22,376 bases of DNA, taken from contig CAKPKI010000015.1 of NCBI GenBank assembly GCA_934167135.1, positions 1-22,376 on the forward strand, written 5' to 3'. Position 1 is the first letter of the stretch, and every line of letters begins with the position of its first letter. This document shows positions 8,201-15,204 of the stretch, one piece after another. Below the pieces are notes generated by a model that saw nothing but the letters and a program-made list of their open reading frames with translations, was not told where the DNA came from and searched no databases. The position numbers and the translations under genes were made by a program. This stretch comes from an uncultured Clostridia bacterium (GTDB lineage Bacteria > Bacillota > Clostridia > TANB77 > CAG-508).

Positions 8201-8686
8201 TTAATTTATATTGTTATTCTTTAGCCAAGAAACAGATAGTTTGCTCTTTATTTCTTCTCTAGCCATTTCATTTGTAATTTCATAGTTCATTGGTGCTATT
8301 AAAAATATTGAATTAGATATTTTTTGAATATGTCCATCTAGAGCATAAACTCCTCCACTAATAAAGTCTACTATTCTCCTAGCGACATCTTTATTAACAT
8401 ATTCTAAATTAACTATTACGGATTTTTTCTCTTTTAATAAACTACATATTTCTTCTGATTGTTCAAATGTAGTTGGTTGAGAAATAACCATTTTTACAGA
8501 CTGATTTTGTCCATTTAATGGTACTACTTTTCCCTTCTTTCCAAAGAAACTTTTATCTTCTTCGTTTTCGTAATTATTTGATTTCTCATCATATTCATAA
8601 ACATCATCATCATCATATTCTTCTGTTTCTCCCTGGTCTACTCCACCGAATAGTCCCCATACTTTGTCCATTATAGCTCCTGCCAT
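8201..8686 (-). CDS. sepF: Cell division protein SepF
   Basis: SepF anchors FtsZ to the membrane and organises the Z-ring. All three parts are visible in 161 residues: an amphipathic membrane helix (MAGAIMDKVWGLFG), an acidic disordered linker with a DDDD run (encoded by a short CAT microsatellite on the plus strand near 8600) and the folded domain from about residue 58 (VVPLNG...MVISQPTTFEQSEEI...VIVNLEYVNKDVARRIVDFISGGVYALDGHIQKI). The conserved G residues of the dimer and ring interface are present. The ATG has TAGGAGG 7 bases upstream. It is transcribed with divIVA from its own promoter. The ylmE, ylmG and ylmH genes that often lie around sepF in Firmicutes are absent here. Confidence 0.95.
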   Translation of the reverse strand: MAGAIMDKVWGLFGGVDQGETEEYDDDDVYEYDEKSNNYENEEDKSFFGKKGKVVPLNGQNQSVKMVISQPTTFEQSEEICSLLKEKKSVIVNLEYVNKDVARRIVDFISGGVYALDGHIQKISNSIFLIAPMNYEITNEMAREEIKSKLSVSWLKNNNIN

Positions 8687-8734
8687 TTTTTAACCTCCTA
8701 ATATTTTACACTTTCGTATTCTAATCTCCAATTA

Positions 8735-8763
8735 AGTATCTAACTTTTTTTGTTATTTGTCAA
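8735..8763 (-). promoter_or_regulatory. Sigma-A promoter for sepF-divIVA
   Basis: TTGACA (8763-8758), a 17-base spacer and GATACT (8740-8735) lie upstream of the sepF ribosome site on the minus strand. No strong terminator separates this from the HlyD-like gene upstream, so readthrough may add to expression. Confidence 0.65.
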
Positions 8764-8816
8764 TAGTTTTACAAAATGTAATAAAAATTTAATATTTTTG
8801 TAATATTTTTGTAACA

Positions 8817-10016
8817 TTACTCTTTTATTATTACTTCATCATAATTACTTATTTTTTTATAATTTTTTATTGCTTGTGCATCTAGTCCTAATTCTTGTAA
8901 TTCTTCATTTTTATATGAATCTATTATAGCATATTTTTCAGTTTGTTTTTTTACTTTTACCAAAATTTTTGACTGTACTCCTGCTTTATTTCTTGTAACA
9001 TAATATAATCCATTTTCTTGTATTAATGCTTGATTAGGTACTTTTAAACCTGTTACATCCCACCAGACTACATCAATTGCTATTTTTCTATGATTAATTA
9101 AATCAGTTGTCATAACATTCAATTGGAATATTATTGTTCTTTTTCCACTTTCTTCATTTATTTGTATAATTTGTGCATCTTCTTCATTGTTTGAAATTCT
9201 TAATTTTACTTTGTCACCGACTTTGGCTTCCATTGCTTCTTTAGAATTCATTGTTATCGCTATATAGCATTTAAAATTGTCTATGACTTTTCCACATTCA
9301 TTACTTGCTGATACTATTTGTCCTGTTTTTAATTCTAGTTTATTTAAATATTGTTCATTTATTATATTAAAGTCTTTAGATGAGAGTTTTTCTTCTAATC
9401 CATCAACTCTATATGATACAATTCCACTTTTAGGAGCTCTTTGGTATTCTGAACTGTTTTTAAAACTATTTTCTAAGGTGCTTCTTTGTTTTATTAATTT
9501 TTTTATTTCTTTATTTTCTGTTACATCACCTATAAAACTAATTTTCTTACTTATTAATGTATCTATATTTTTTTTGTATTCATTAATTTCTTGATAATTG
9601 TTTAGTGTATTTACATCTTCTATTTTTTCTTCTATTTGACTCTCTATTGCTTTTATATCAGCTGATGTAATACTTTTATCTTTTTCTAATAGTTCTTGTA
9701 TTTGGTAGTTTATTTCATTTATTTGAGCTGTAATCTGCTTTTCACTATCACTATAATACCTAAATATTGGTTCATTAATTGCAACTCTTTGTCCTTCTGA
9801 TGCTATTGCATATATTCCATTTTGATAATTTGTGCTTTTTTTTACTTCTTCATCTCTTATTATATATCCAACAGTTTCATCTTCTTGTGAGATTGTACCT
9901 TGACTTATTACATATGTATCTGTTGGGTGAATTATAAGTAAATATATGGCACTTATAATATATGCTATTATTACAATTGTTGATAATATAGCTACTATTT
10001 TTCCGCCCTTTCCCAA
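8817..10016 (-). CDS. HlyD-like membrane-fusion family protein next to sepF
   Basis: This 399-residue protein has one N-terminal membrane segment (about residues 8-30, IVAILSTIVIIAYIISAIYL) and a large extracellular part. The layout is that of HlyD/membrane-fusion proteins: a first half lipoyl-like motif (NGIYAIASEGQRVAINEPIF), a coiled-coil hairpin (about 90-170), a second half-motif (APKSGIVSYRVDGLEE), then a beta-barrel-like domain (MEAKVGDKVKLRISNNEEDAQII). No ABC transporter or outer-membrane partner is nearby, and the organism appears Gram-positive. Such a protein is commonly found just before sepF in clostridia, so a role in division or envelope rather than drug export is inferred. The start is a TTG at 10016, chosen because AAAGGAG is 8 bases upstream. 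It follows miaA by 26 bases. Confidence 0.75.
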   Translation of the reverse strand: MGKGGKIVAILSTIVIIAYIISAIYLLIIHPTDTYVISQGTISQEDETVGYIIRDEEVKKSTNYQNGIYAIASEGQRVAINEPIFRYYSDSEKQITAQINEINYQIQELLEKDKSITSADIKAIESQIEEKIEDVNTLNNYQEINEYKKNIDTLISKKISFIGDVTENKEIKKLIKQRSTLENSFKNSSEYQRAPKSGIVSYRVDGLEEKLSSKDFNIINEQYLNKLELKTGQIVSASNECGKVIDNFKCYIAITMNSKEAMEAKVGDKVKLRISNNEEDAQIIQINEESGKRTIIFQLNVMTTDLINHRKIAIDVVWWDVTGLKVPNQALIQENGLYYVTRNKAGVQSKILVKVKKQTEKYAIIDSYKNEELQELGLDAQAIKNYKKISNYDEVIIKE

Positions 10017-10042
10017 GTTTTTAGCTCCTTTCTTAAATGAAT

Positions 10043-10948
10043 TTAATTTATTTCATCTAGAATTTTTTGTAAATCATTTGGTTTTATCCATATTGTTTGT
10101 TTATTTTTTTTAAACCATGTTATTTGTCTTTTTGCATATCTTCTGGTTTCTCTTTTTATGTTTTCTATCATTTCTTCTTTTGAACATTTATTATATAAAT
10201 ATTCTGCAACTTCTTTGTATCCAAGTCCTTGCATTGCTGTAGGAAATTTGTTATATTTTTTTAGTAGTTCTTCTACTTCTTGTATTAGCCCGTTTTCTAT
10301 CATAATGTCTACTCTTTTATTTATTCTCTCATATAGTTTTTCTCTATCCATGTTTATTGCAAAAACTTTATAATCATATTTTACTTCATTTTTTCTGGAT
10401 TCTATTTCTTGTTCTGTTTTATTTTTTCCTGTTGCTTTGTAAATTTCTAATATTCTTAGTATTCTTTTTTTGTCATTTTGACTTATTTTTTCAATTGCTT
10501 GTGGGTCTATTTTTTTGGCTTCATTATATAATTTTTCTAATCCTTCTTTTTCAACCCTTTTTTCTAATTCATTTCTATATTTTTCATCAAAATTAATTTC
10601 TTGATATTCTATTCCATATATTAAACTATCTACATATAAACCTGTTCCGCCAACAACTATCGGTACCTTTCCTTTTTTTATAATTTCTTCTATTGCTTTT
10701 TCTGCGTCTTTTTTAAAGTCTGCTACACTATATCTTTGATTTGGTTCTATAAAATCTATTAAATAATGTTTTATACCTTGCATTTCTTCTATAGTTGGTT
10801 TTGCCGTTCCTATTGTCATATCTTTATATATTTGCATAGAATCACTGGAAATTATTTCTCCATTGATTTTTTTTGCTAATTCTATTGATAATGCTGTTTT
10901 TCCAGATGCTGTTGGGCCACATATTACTATTACTTTTGGTTTATCCAT
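10043..10948 (-). CDS. miaA: tRNA dimethylallyltransferase MiaA
   Basis: MiaA transfers a dimethylallyl group to N6 of A37 in tRNAs that read UNN codons. The 301-residue length is typical. The P-loop GPTASGKT is at 11-18, followed by SSDSMQIYKDMTIGTAKP, the GGTGLYVDSLIYG motif, and near the end GLGYKEVAEYL and RRYAKRQITWFKK, all diagnostic. The ATG at 10948 is preferred, with GAAGGAG 5 bases upstream; a longer frame from 10999 would overlap mutL and give an unlikely N-terminal extension. It lies 19 bases after the mutL stop, and the mutL-miaA order is common in Firmicutes. The mutS gene that often precedes mutL is not in the window. Confidence 0.95.
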   Translation of the reverse strand: MDKPKVIVICGPTASGKTALSIELAKKINGEIISSDSMQIYKDMTIGTAKPTIEEMQGIKHYLIDFIEPNQRYSVADFKKDAEKAIEEIIKKGKVPIVVGGTGLYVDSLIYGIEYQEINFDEKYRNELEKRVEKEGLEKLYNEAKKIDPQAIEKISQNDKKRILRILEIYKATGKNKTEQEIESRKNEVKYDYKVFAINMDREKLYERINKRVDIMIENGLIQEVEELLKKYNKFPTAMQGLGYKEVAEYLYNKCSKEEMIENIKRETRRYAKRQITWFKKNKQTIWIKPNDLQKILDEIN

Positions 10949-10967
10949 ATTTTCTCCTTCTGCTCTA

Positions 10968-13379
10968 CTATTTTCTTGCAAATTTTCTTTCAATATCATA
11001 TTTAGACATTTTTATTGCTACTGATTTTCCACATGGACACACAAATGGATTTGGTAATTGTAATAAATCATTCATTAAATTGTCCACCTCTTCTTTTGTT
11101 AATGCAATATTTGCCTTTTCTGCTACTTTGTTTGCTATTGTTTCTATAAACTTTTTTTCAATTTCTTGTTTTGCATTTCTTGATACTGAATCTATTTCAT
11201 TAAGTATTTCTATAAACATATCTTTGGTTTCTAAGTCTAAACACATTTCTGGAACGCCTGTTAATTTGATTGTATTTTCTCCAAATTCTTCTATAATAAA
11301 TCCCGCTTTTCTGAACATTTGCATATTGTCTTTTGCTATTTGCATTTCTTTGTGTTGAAGTGTTATTATATCTGGTAATAACATTAATTGTGAGTCCTTT
11401 TGTTCATCATTATAATAATTTGATTTAAGTTTTTCAAATAATATTTTTTCATGTGCAGAATGTTGGTCTATTATATACATTTCTTTTTCTATTTCTATTA
11501 TTATGTATGTGCCAAATATAATTCCAATAAATTTGTAATTTGTTTTTTGGTATTCTTTTATATTGTCGAACATTGATGTATTTCCTAGTGTTTCTATATC
11601 TTTTTCTTCATTTTCAATAATTTTACTTTCTTTTTGTTCTGCTTTCATTGGTTTTGTTCCAAATAGTTTTAGATACATTTCTTCGAATTCTTTTGAATAA
11701 CCTGTTTCTGGTAAGGTTGTTTCTAGCTTGTATTCTGTTTCTGGCTCTTTTAGTGTTTCTTGGGCTTCTTGTTCTTCTGGTATTTCTTGAAATTCTTTTA
11801 TTTCTACTATTTCAGATTCTTCTGGTATTTCTTCAATTTCTTTTATTTCTACTATTTCAGGTTCTTTTGGTGTTTCTTGAATTTCTGTTATTTCTATTTT
11901 TTCAGGTTCTTTCGGTGTTTCTTGAATTTCTGTTATTTCTATTTTTTCAGGTTCTTTCGGTGTTTCTTGAATTTCTGTTATTTCATTTTCTGTTTGTTCA
12001 CTTAAATTTGGCATTGCATCTATTTCTTCTATTTTTTCGTTTTCTTGTATCAGTTTTTGTTTTATTTCCTGTAACTTTCTAAGAACTTCTTGTCCTTTTT
12101 CTATTTCTGATACTTCTACATTGTTAGTTTTTTGAACATCATCATTTTGCTTATTTTCGCTAAATGCTTGTACCTGATCTGCTAACTGCCTTGCTCTAAA
12201 TATCTGTTCTACTATTGTTTCACCTTTTACAGGTTCTAGCACTTTTGTATGTTCTAAAGTTTCTTCTTTGTTTATACTTGGTTCTACATTTTTTAAAGTC
12301 TCAATGCTTTTTGTAGGTCGTACAAATTCTACAGTATCTGTTTTCGTATTTTGTACTGTATTTTCAAATGTTTGAACATCTGTAGGCATTTCTTCTTTTG
12401 CTAGTGCATTTTTTATTGTATGATACACTGCTTTAAATATCATATCTTCTTCTGCAAACCTAACTTCTAGTTTAGCTGGATGTACATTTACATCTACTTT
12501 ACTTGGGTCCATTTCTATATTTAGTACTAAAAAACTAAATTTTCCTAATGGTAACATTCCTTTATATGCTTTGTCTGCTGATGCTGATAAAGATTTGTCT
12601 TTTATATATCGTTTATTAACAAAAAACATTTGATATGCTCTATTTGAACGTGCTATTTCGGGTTTTCCTACTACTCCTTTTATATGTAAATCACCATATA
12701 TATAATCTGCTTCTATTAGTGCATTCGCTACATCTTTTCCATATATACTATATATTACAGTTTTTAAATCTCCATTTCCATTTGTTTGTATTACAGTTTT
12801 TCCAGAGTTTATTAATTTAAGTGATACTTCTGGATGAACTAAAGCTACTCTTGATATTGCGTCTTCTATGTACCCAGCTTCTGTAAAGTCTTTTTTTAAG
12901 AATTTATATCTTACTGGTGTATTGAAAAATAGGTTTGTTACTGTTATTGATGTTCCTGTAGGACAACCTACTTCTGATTTATCTAATATATTGCCACCTT
13001 CTACTAGTACTTTATATCCATTTTGTTGTTCTGCTGTTTTTGATACTAATTCTACTCTTGCTATTGCACAAATACTTGCTAATGCTTCTCCTCTAAATCC
13101 CATTGATGTTACTGTATCTAGGTCATCTGCTGACCTTATTTTACTTGTAGCATGTCTTTCAAATGCCATATCCAGGTCATCTTCTGATATTCCCTTTCCA
13201 TTATCTGTTACTTTTATATATGATATTCCACCTTTTTCTATTTCTACTGTTATATTAGTTGCTCCCGCATCTATTGAATTTTCTATCATTTCTTTTATTA
13301 CTGATGCTGGTCTTTCTATTACTTCCCCTGCTGCTATTTTATTAATTGTTAAATCATCTAATAAAACTATATTTCCCAT
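10968..13379 (-). CDS. mutL: DNA mismatch repair protein MutL with expanded linker
   Basis: MutL couples MutS mismatch recognition to strand incision. The GHKL ATPase domain is complete: KIAAGEVIERPASVIKEMIENSIDAGA near the N-terminus, VTDNGKGI, and GFRGEALASI. The C-terminal endonuclease motif DQHSAHEKILFE is at 638-649, fitting DQHA-x2-E-x4-E with Ser for Ala. The other metal motifs differ: ANKVAEK at 749-755 where ACKxxIK is usual, and CPCGKS at 781-786 where CPHGRP is usual. At 803 residues it is far longer than the usual 600-680, because the linker (about 464-537) holds 15-residue repeats. The ATG at 13379 is chosen because AGAGAGGG lies 9 bases upstream and MGNIVLLDD matches family starts; a TTG at 13388 is too close to that site. 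It is the first gene of mutL-miaA-HlyD. Confidence 0.95.
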   Translation of the reverse strand: MGNIVLLDDLTINKIAAGEVIERPASVIKEMIENSIDAGATNITVEIEKGGISYIKVTDNGKGISEDDLDMAFERHATSKIRSADDLDTVTSMGFRGEALASICAIARVELVSKTAEQQNGYKVLVEGGNILDKSEVGCPTGTSITVTNLFFNTPVRYKFLKKDFTEAGYIEDAISRVALVHPEVSLKLINSGKTVIQTNGNGDLKTVIYSIYGKDVANALIEADYIYGDLHIKGVVGKPEIARSNRAYQMFFVNKRYIKDKSLSASADKAYKGMLPLGKFSFLVLNIEMDPSKVDVNVHPAKLEVRFAEEDMIFKAVYHTIKNALAKEEMPTDVQTFENTVQNTKTDTVEFVRPTKSIETLKNVEPSINKEETLEHTKVLEPVKGETIVEQIFRARQLADQVQAFSENKQNDDVQKTNNVEVSEIEKGQEVLRKLQEIKQKLIQENEKIEEIDAMPNLSEQTENEITEIQETPKEPEKIEITEIQETPKEPEKIEITEIQETPKEPEIVEIKEIEEIPEESEIVEIKEFQEIPEEQEAQETLKEPETEYKLETTLPETGYSKEFEEMYLKLFGTKPMKAEQKESKIIENEEKDIETLGNTSMFDNIKEYQKTNYKFIGIIFGTYIIIEIEKEMYIIDQHSAHEKILFEKLKSNYYNDEQKDSQLMLLPDIITLQHKEMQIAKDNMQMFRKAGFIIEEFGENTIKLTGVPEMCLDLETKDMFIEILNEIDSVSRNAKQEIEKKFIETIANKVAEKANIALTKEEVDNLMNDLLQLPNPFVCPCGKSVAIKMSKYDIERKFARK
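11779..11984 (-). repeat. Five in-frame 45-bp repeats in mutL linker
   Basis: Units begin at 11779, 11824, 11869, 11914 and 11959, exactly 45 bp apart. The encoded 15-residue unit is ITEIQETPKEPEKIE, with three near-identical copies (11869 onward) and two diverged ones (IKEIEEIPEESEIVE type). The last copy is partial. The reading frame is kept throughout. This is a protein linker repeat, not a CRISPR array. Confidence 0.9.
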
Positions 13380-13396
13380 TTCATTCAACCCTCTCT

Positions 13397-13431
13397 AAAG
13401 GTTTTTCTAATTTAGAATATATTAAACCTTT
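13397..13431 (-). promoter_or_regulatory. Hairpin in the mutL leader RNA
   Basis: AAAGGTTT and AAACCTTT pair as an 8-bp outer stem, with a smaller TTCTAA/TTAGAA helix inside. It lies between the mutL promoter and start codon, and its 3' arm abuts the AGAGAGGG ribosome site. It might influence translation or transcript stability. It has no following U-run, so it is not a terminator. Confidence 0.35.
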
Positions 13432-13454
13432 TTATATTCTTTTGTTACCCTTGT

Positions 13455-13483
13455 ATTTTATCATTTCTCTTTTTCTTATTCAA
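13455..13483 (-). promoter_or_regulatory. Sigma-A promoter for mutL-miaA-HlyD
   Basis: TTGAAT (13483-13478), a 17-base spacer and TAAAAT (13460-13455) are placed about 75 bases before the mutL start on the minus strand. It is divergent from the putative promoter of the small Cys-rich gene, with only about 10 bases between them. Confidence 0.6.
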
Positions 13484-13492
13484 GTGTTTGTA

Positions 13493-13519
13493 ACACTTTT
13501 TTACAAAAAACATATTATA
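13493..13519 (+). promoter_or_regulatory. Possible promoter of the Cys-rich peptide gene (sigma-K-like or sigma-A)
   Basis: AC (13493-13494), 16 bases, then CATATTATA (13511-13519) fits the AC-N16-CATANNNTA pattern of sigma-K promoters. An overlapping sigma-A option is TTTACA (13500-13505), 17 bases, TATCAA. In such AT-rich DNA either may be chance. A small ctaaag/ctttag hairpin (13538-13554) lies in the leader. Confidence 0.3.
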
Positions 13520-13586
13520 TATTATCAAAAGAAAATCCTAAAGATTTACTTTAGTTAAGATTTTTATATTGAAAGGGGGTTTTATT

Positions 13587-13700
13587 ATGCCAGAAAATAG
13601 AGGATGTGGATTCGGTTTTGGTGATGACTGTTGTTGGATAATCATCTTAATACTTTTAATTTGTTGCTGTTGCGGTGGTAACAGAGGAGGATGTTGCTAA
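13587..13700 (+). CDS. 37-residue Gly/Cys-rich single-segment peptide
   Basis: This is the only plus-strand gene. The ATG at 13587 has a strong AAAGGGGG ribosome site 7 bases upstream, and the TAA is followed 15 bases later by a hairpin terminator, so it is a complete small transcription unit. The peptide has a Gly/Phe-rich head (CGFGFGDDCCW), one hydrophobic stretch (IIILILLI, 18-25), then CCCCGG and a tail ending GGCC. Nine of 37 residues are Cys (7, 15, 16, 26-29, 36, 37) and eight are Gly. The layout (Gly-rich head, short Ile/Leu segment, no signal cleavage site) recalls small sporulation proteins such as YjcZ, but the Cys content is much higher. The Cys clusters could bind metal, be lipidated or form disulfides; none is shown. 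No function is assigned. It is divergent from mutL. Confidence 0.75.
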   Translation: MPENRGCGFGFGDDCCWIIILILLICCCCGGNRGGCC

Positions 13701-13714
13701 TCCTTTAGACATAT

Positions 13715-13743
13715 AAAGAAGCCCCATTTCTGAGGCTTTCTTT
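13715..13743. terminator. Bidirectional terminator between convergent genes
   Basis: An AAAGAAGCCCC / GAGGCTTTCTTT hairpin with one mismatch, one bulged T and an ATTTCT loop is followed on the plus strand by TTTGCTTTATTTTATT. It lies 15 bases after the Cys-rich peptide stop and 12 bases after the VWA gene's stop on the other strand, so it can serve both. The U-run is better on the plus side. Confidence 0.75.
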
Positions 13744-13754
13744 GCTTTATTTTA

Positions 13755-15143
13755 TTATTTTATTTTTCTTGATTTATATCCTAAAAATCCTACTAGTCCT
13801 AATGCAACAATTATACCTATTAGCATTGCTGGTTTTCCAGCCTTTGGAATTGGTTCTGGTGCTATTGTATTATCAACTGGTACTCTTACTAGTCTTATTT
13901 TTGGTGTTTCTTCTGAAGTTTGTTGTTTTGAAGAACCATCAAAATCTTTATATGTTATATCTACTTTTTCGTTTGTATCTAATATTTGGTCTATTATTTT
14001 TTCATCAAATTCGTCTTTTAAAGTTAATCTATATTGAATTGTTGCTGTCTGTCCAGCATCTAATTTTGCAATATTCCATGTTATACTATTTGTTTCTTTG
14101 TCTATTGATGATGATACATTACTAACATCAATTCCATCAACATATGTCATTTCAAAATTGTCTACAATGTATTGTGGGAAATAGTCTTTTATTACTATAT
14201 CACTTAATGAGTTTTCAATTGGTAATAAATCATGATATATTTTATCTGTAATTGTTTTTTCTATTTCACTATCATTTATTTTATAAAATTTACCTTTTGT
14301 TGGATTTTCTTCTGTTCCAAATACAGTTTGTATAACTTGTCCATATGTGTATTTATTTGTTCCTTCTGTTCTAAATGTTGCTTCTTCATTATCTATTCCT
14401 GTTAACATTGTTATAAGTTCTACATTGTTTAATGATGATAGTGTTGATTTTGTTTCATTTATTACATCTGTTAGTCCTTTATATGTAACTAAATCATTAT
14501 ATCCTACTGCTAAATTAGGTAATCCATCTGTTAATACTATCATATATTTATTGTTATTTGCAGATGTGAATTGACTTTTTGCTAATTTTAATCCTGAATC
14601 TAAATTAGTATATTGTCCTGTTCCTTTTATTGCTGATATTTTACTTTTTAGTGTTGATAAATCATTTGTAAAATCACTTACTTTTTGTGCATCAGCTTCT
14701 GTCCCTGTAACTAAATATCCATTTGAATCTTTTGTAGTTCCTGTTGAAAATGTGACTACTCCTATTTTTAAAGATGTTGGATTTGCTTTTAGTAAGTCTT
14801 CTACTAATTTATTTGCTGAGTTTAAAACTAAGTCTTTTCTAGTTGTTGTTCCACTTACAGTTTGGTCCATACTACTTGAACTGTCTATTACTAACATCAT
14901 TTCTCCAGATGGTATTATTGCTTTTCCATCATTGTTGACTTTTAGTTGTAGTGTAACTTGATGTTTTGTTAAGTCAGATTCTATAAGCTTTTTCTCAAAG
15001 TTTGCAGATTCGTTTAGTTTTATTGTACAAATATTGTCTTCTACTATTTCCATTGTTACATCTGCTGATTTTGCTGTTGCAAACACTGTTGTTGCAAGCA
15101 TTGTTATTAATAAAAATATTATTAATGATACTTTTTTCTTCAT
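13755..15143 (-). CDS. Surface VWA-domain protein with sortase-like tail
   Basis: This 462-residue secreted protein has a signal peptide (MKKKVSLIIFLLITMLATTVFA, cleavage near 22-25). Its von Willebrand A domain spans about 80-320 with a complete MIDAS: D87-x-S89-x-S91 (VIDSSSSMD), T179 and the TDG at 205-207. A beta-rich stalk domain follows (about 330-420; ITWNIAKLDAGQTATIQYRLTL), of the kind found in pilin-like adhesins. The tail is IPKAG (432-436), a hydrophobic helix and the basic end YKSRKIK, which matches a cell-wall sorting signal with Ala where LPxTG has Thr. The protein is therefore probably wall-attached and may bind a ligand through a divalent metal. The ATG at 15143 is chosen because GAGGTG is 7 bases upstream; a TTG at 15158 overlaps that site. 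No sortase gene is in the window. Confidence 0.85.
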   Translation of the reverse strand: MKKKVSLIIFLLITMLATTVFATAKSADVTMEIVEDNICTIKLNESANFEKKLIESDLTKHQVTLQLKVNNDGKAIIPSGEMMLVIDSSSSMDQTVSGTTTRKDLVLNSANKLVEDLLKANPTSLKIGVVTFSTGTTKDSNGYLVTGTEADAQKVSDFTNDLSTLKSKISAIKGTGQYTNLDSGLKLAKSQFTSANNNKYMIVLTDGLPNLAVGYNDLVTYKGLTDVINETKSTLSSLNNVELITMLTGIDNEEATFRTEGTNKYTYGQVIQTVFGTEENPTKGKFYKINDSEIEKTITDKIYHDLLPIENSLSDIVIKDYFPQYIVDNFEMTYVDGIDVSNVSSSIDKETNSITWNIAKLDAGQTATIQYRLTLKDEFDEKIIDQILDTNEKVDITYKDFDGSSKQQTSEETPKIRLVRVPVDNTIAPEPIPKAGKPAMLIGIIVALGLVGFLGYKSRKIK

Positions 15144-15162
15144 TTTTCTACACCTCAAATTT

Positions 15163-15191
15163 ATTTTAATATAAACAATTTAATTTTGCAA
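15163..15191 (-). promoter_or_regulatory. Sigma-A promoter for the VWA gene
   Basis: TTGCAA (15191-15186), a 17-base spacer and TAAAAT (15168-15163) stand just before the GAGGTG ribosome site on the minus strand, in the gap after mreB. The initiation site would leave a leader of about 15 bases. Confidence 0.55.
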
Positions 15192-15204
15192 TATTTTTTT
15201 ATAT

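Noticed and set aside
8764..8816. Repeated TTACAAAAATA stretch after the HlyD-like gene considered as a terminator
   Set aside because: Only weak A/T pairing is possible and there is no GC-bearing stem with a U-run; it appears to be simple AT-rich sequence.
10949..10999. N-terminal extension of MiaA from 10999
   Set aside because: It would overlap mutL and precede the good GAAGGAG site; MDKPKVIVICGPTASGKT fits family starts.
11779..11984. Evenly spaced repeats considered as a CRISPR array
   Set aside because: Units abut each other with no unique spacers, and the period of 45 is a multiple of three inside an open reading frame.
11648..12082. Plus-strand Leu/Phe-rich open frame that looks like a membrane protein
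   Set aside because: It is the antisense shadow of the Glu-rich MutL repeats; GAA-rich coding gives TTC-rich complement, which reads as Phe and Leu.
12868..13398. Plus-strand open frame of 176 codons opposite mutL
   Set aside because: It lies wholly antisense to the conserved MutL ATPase domain, has no ribosome site, and its composition is the complement of MutL codons.
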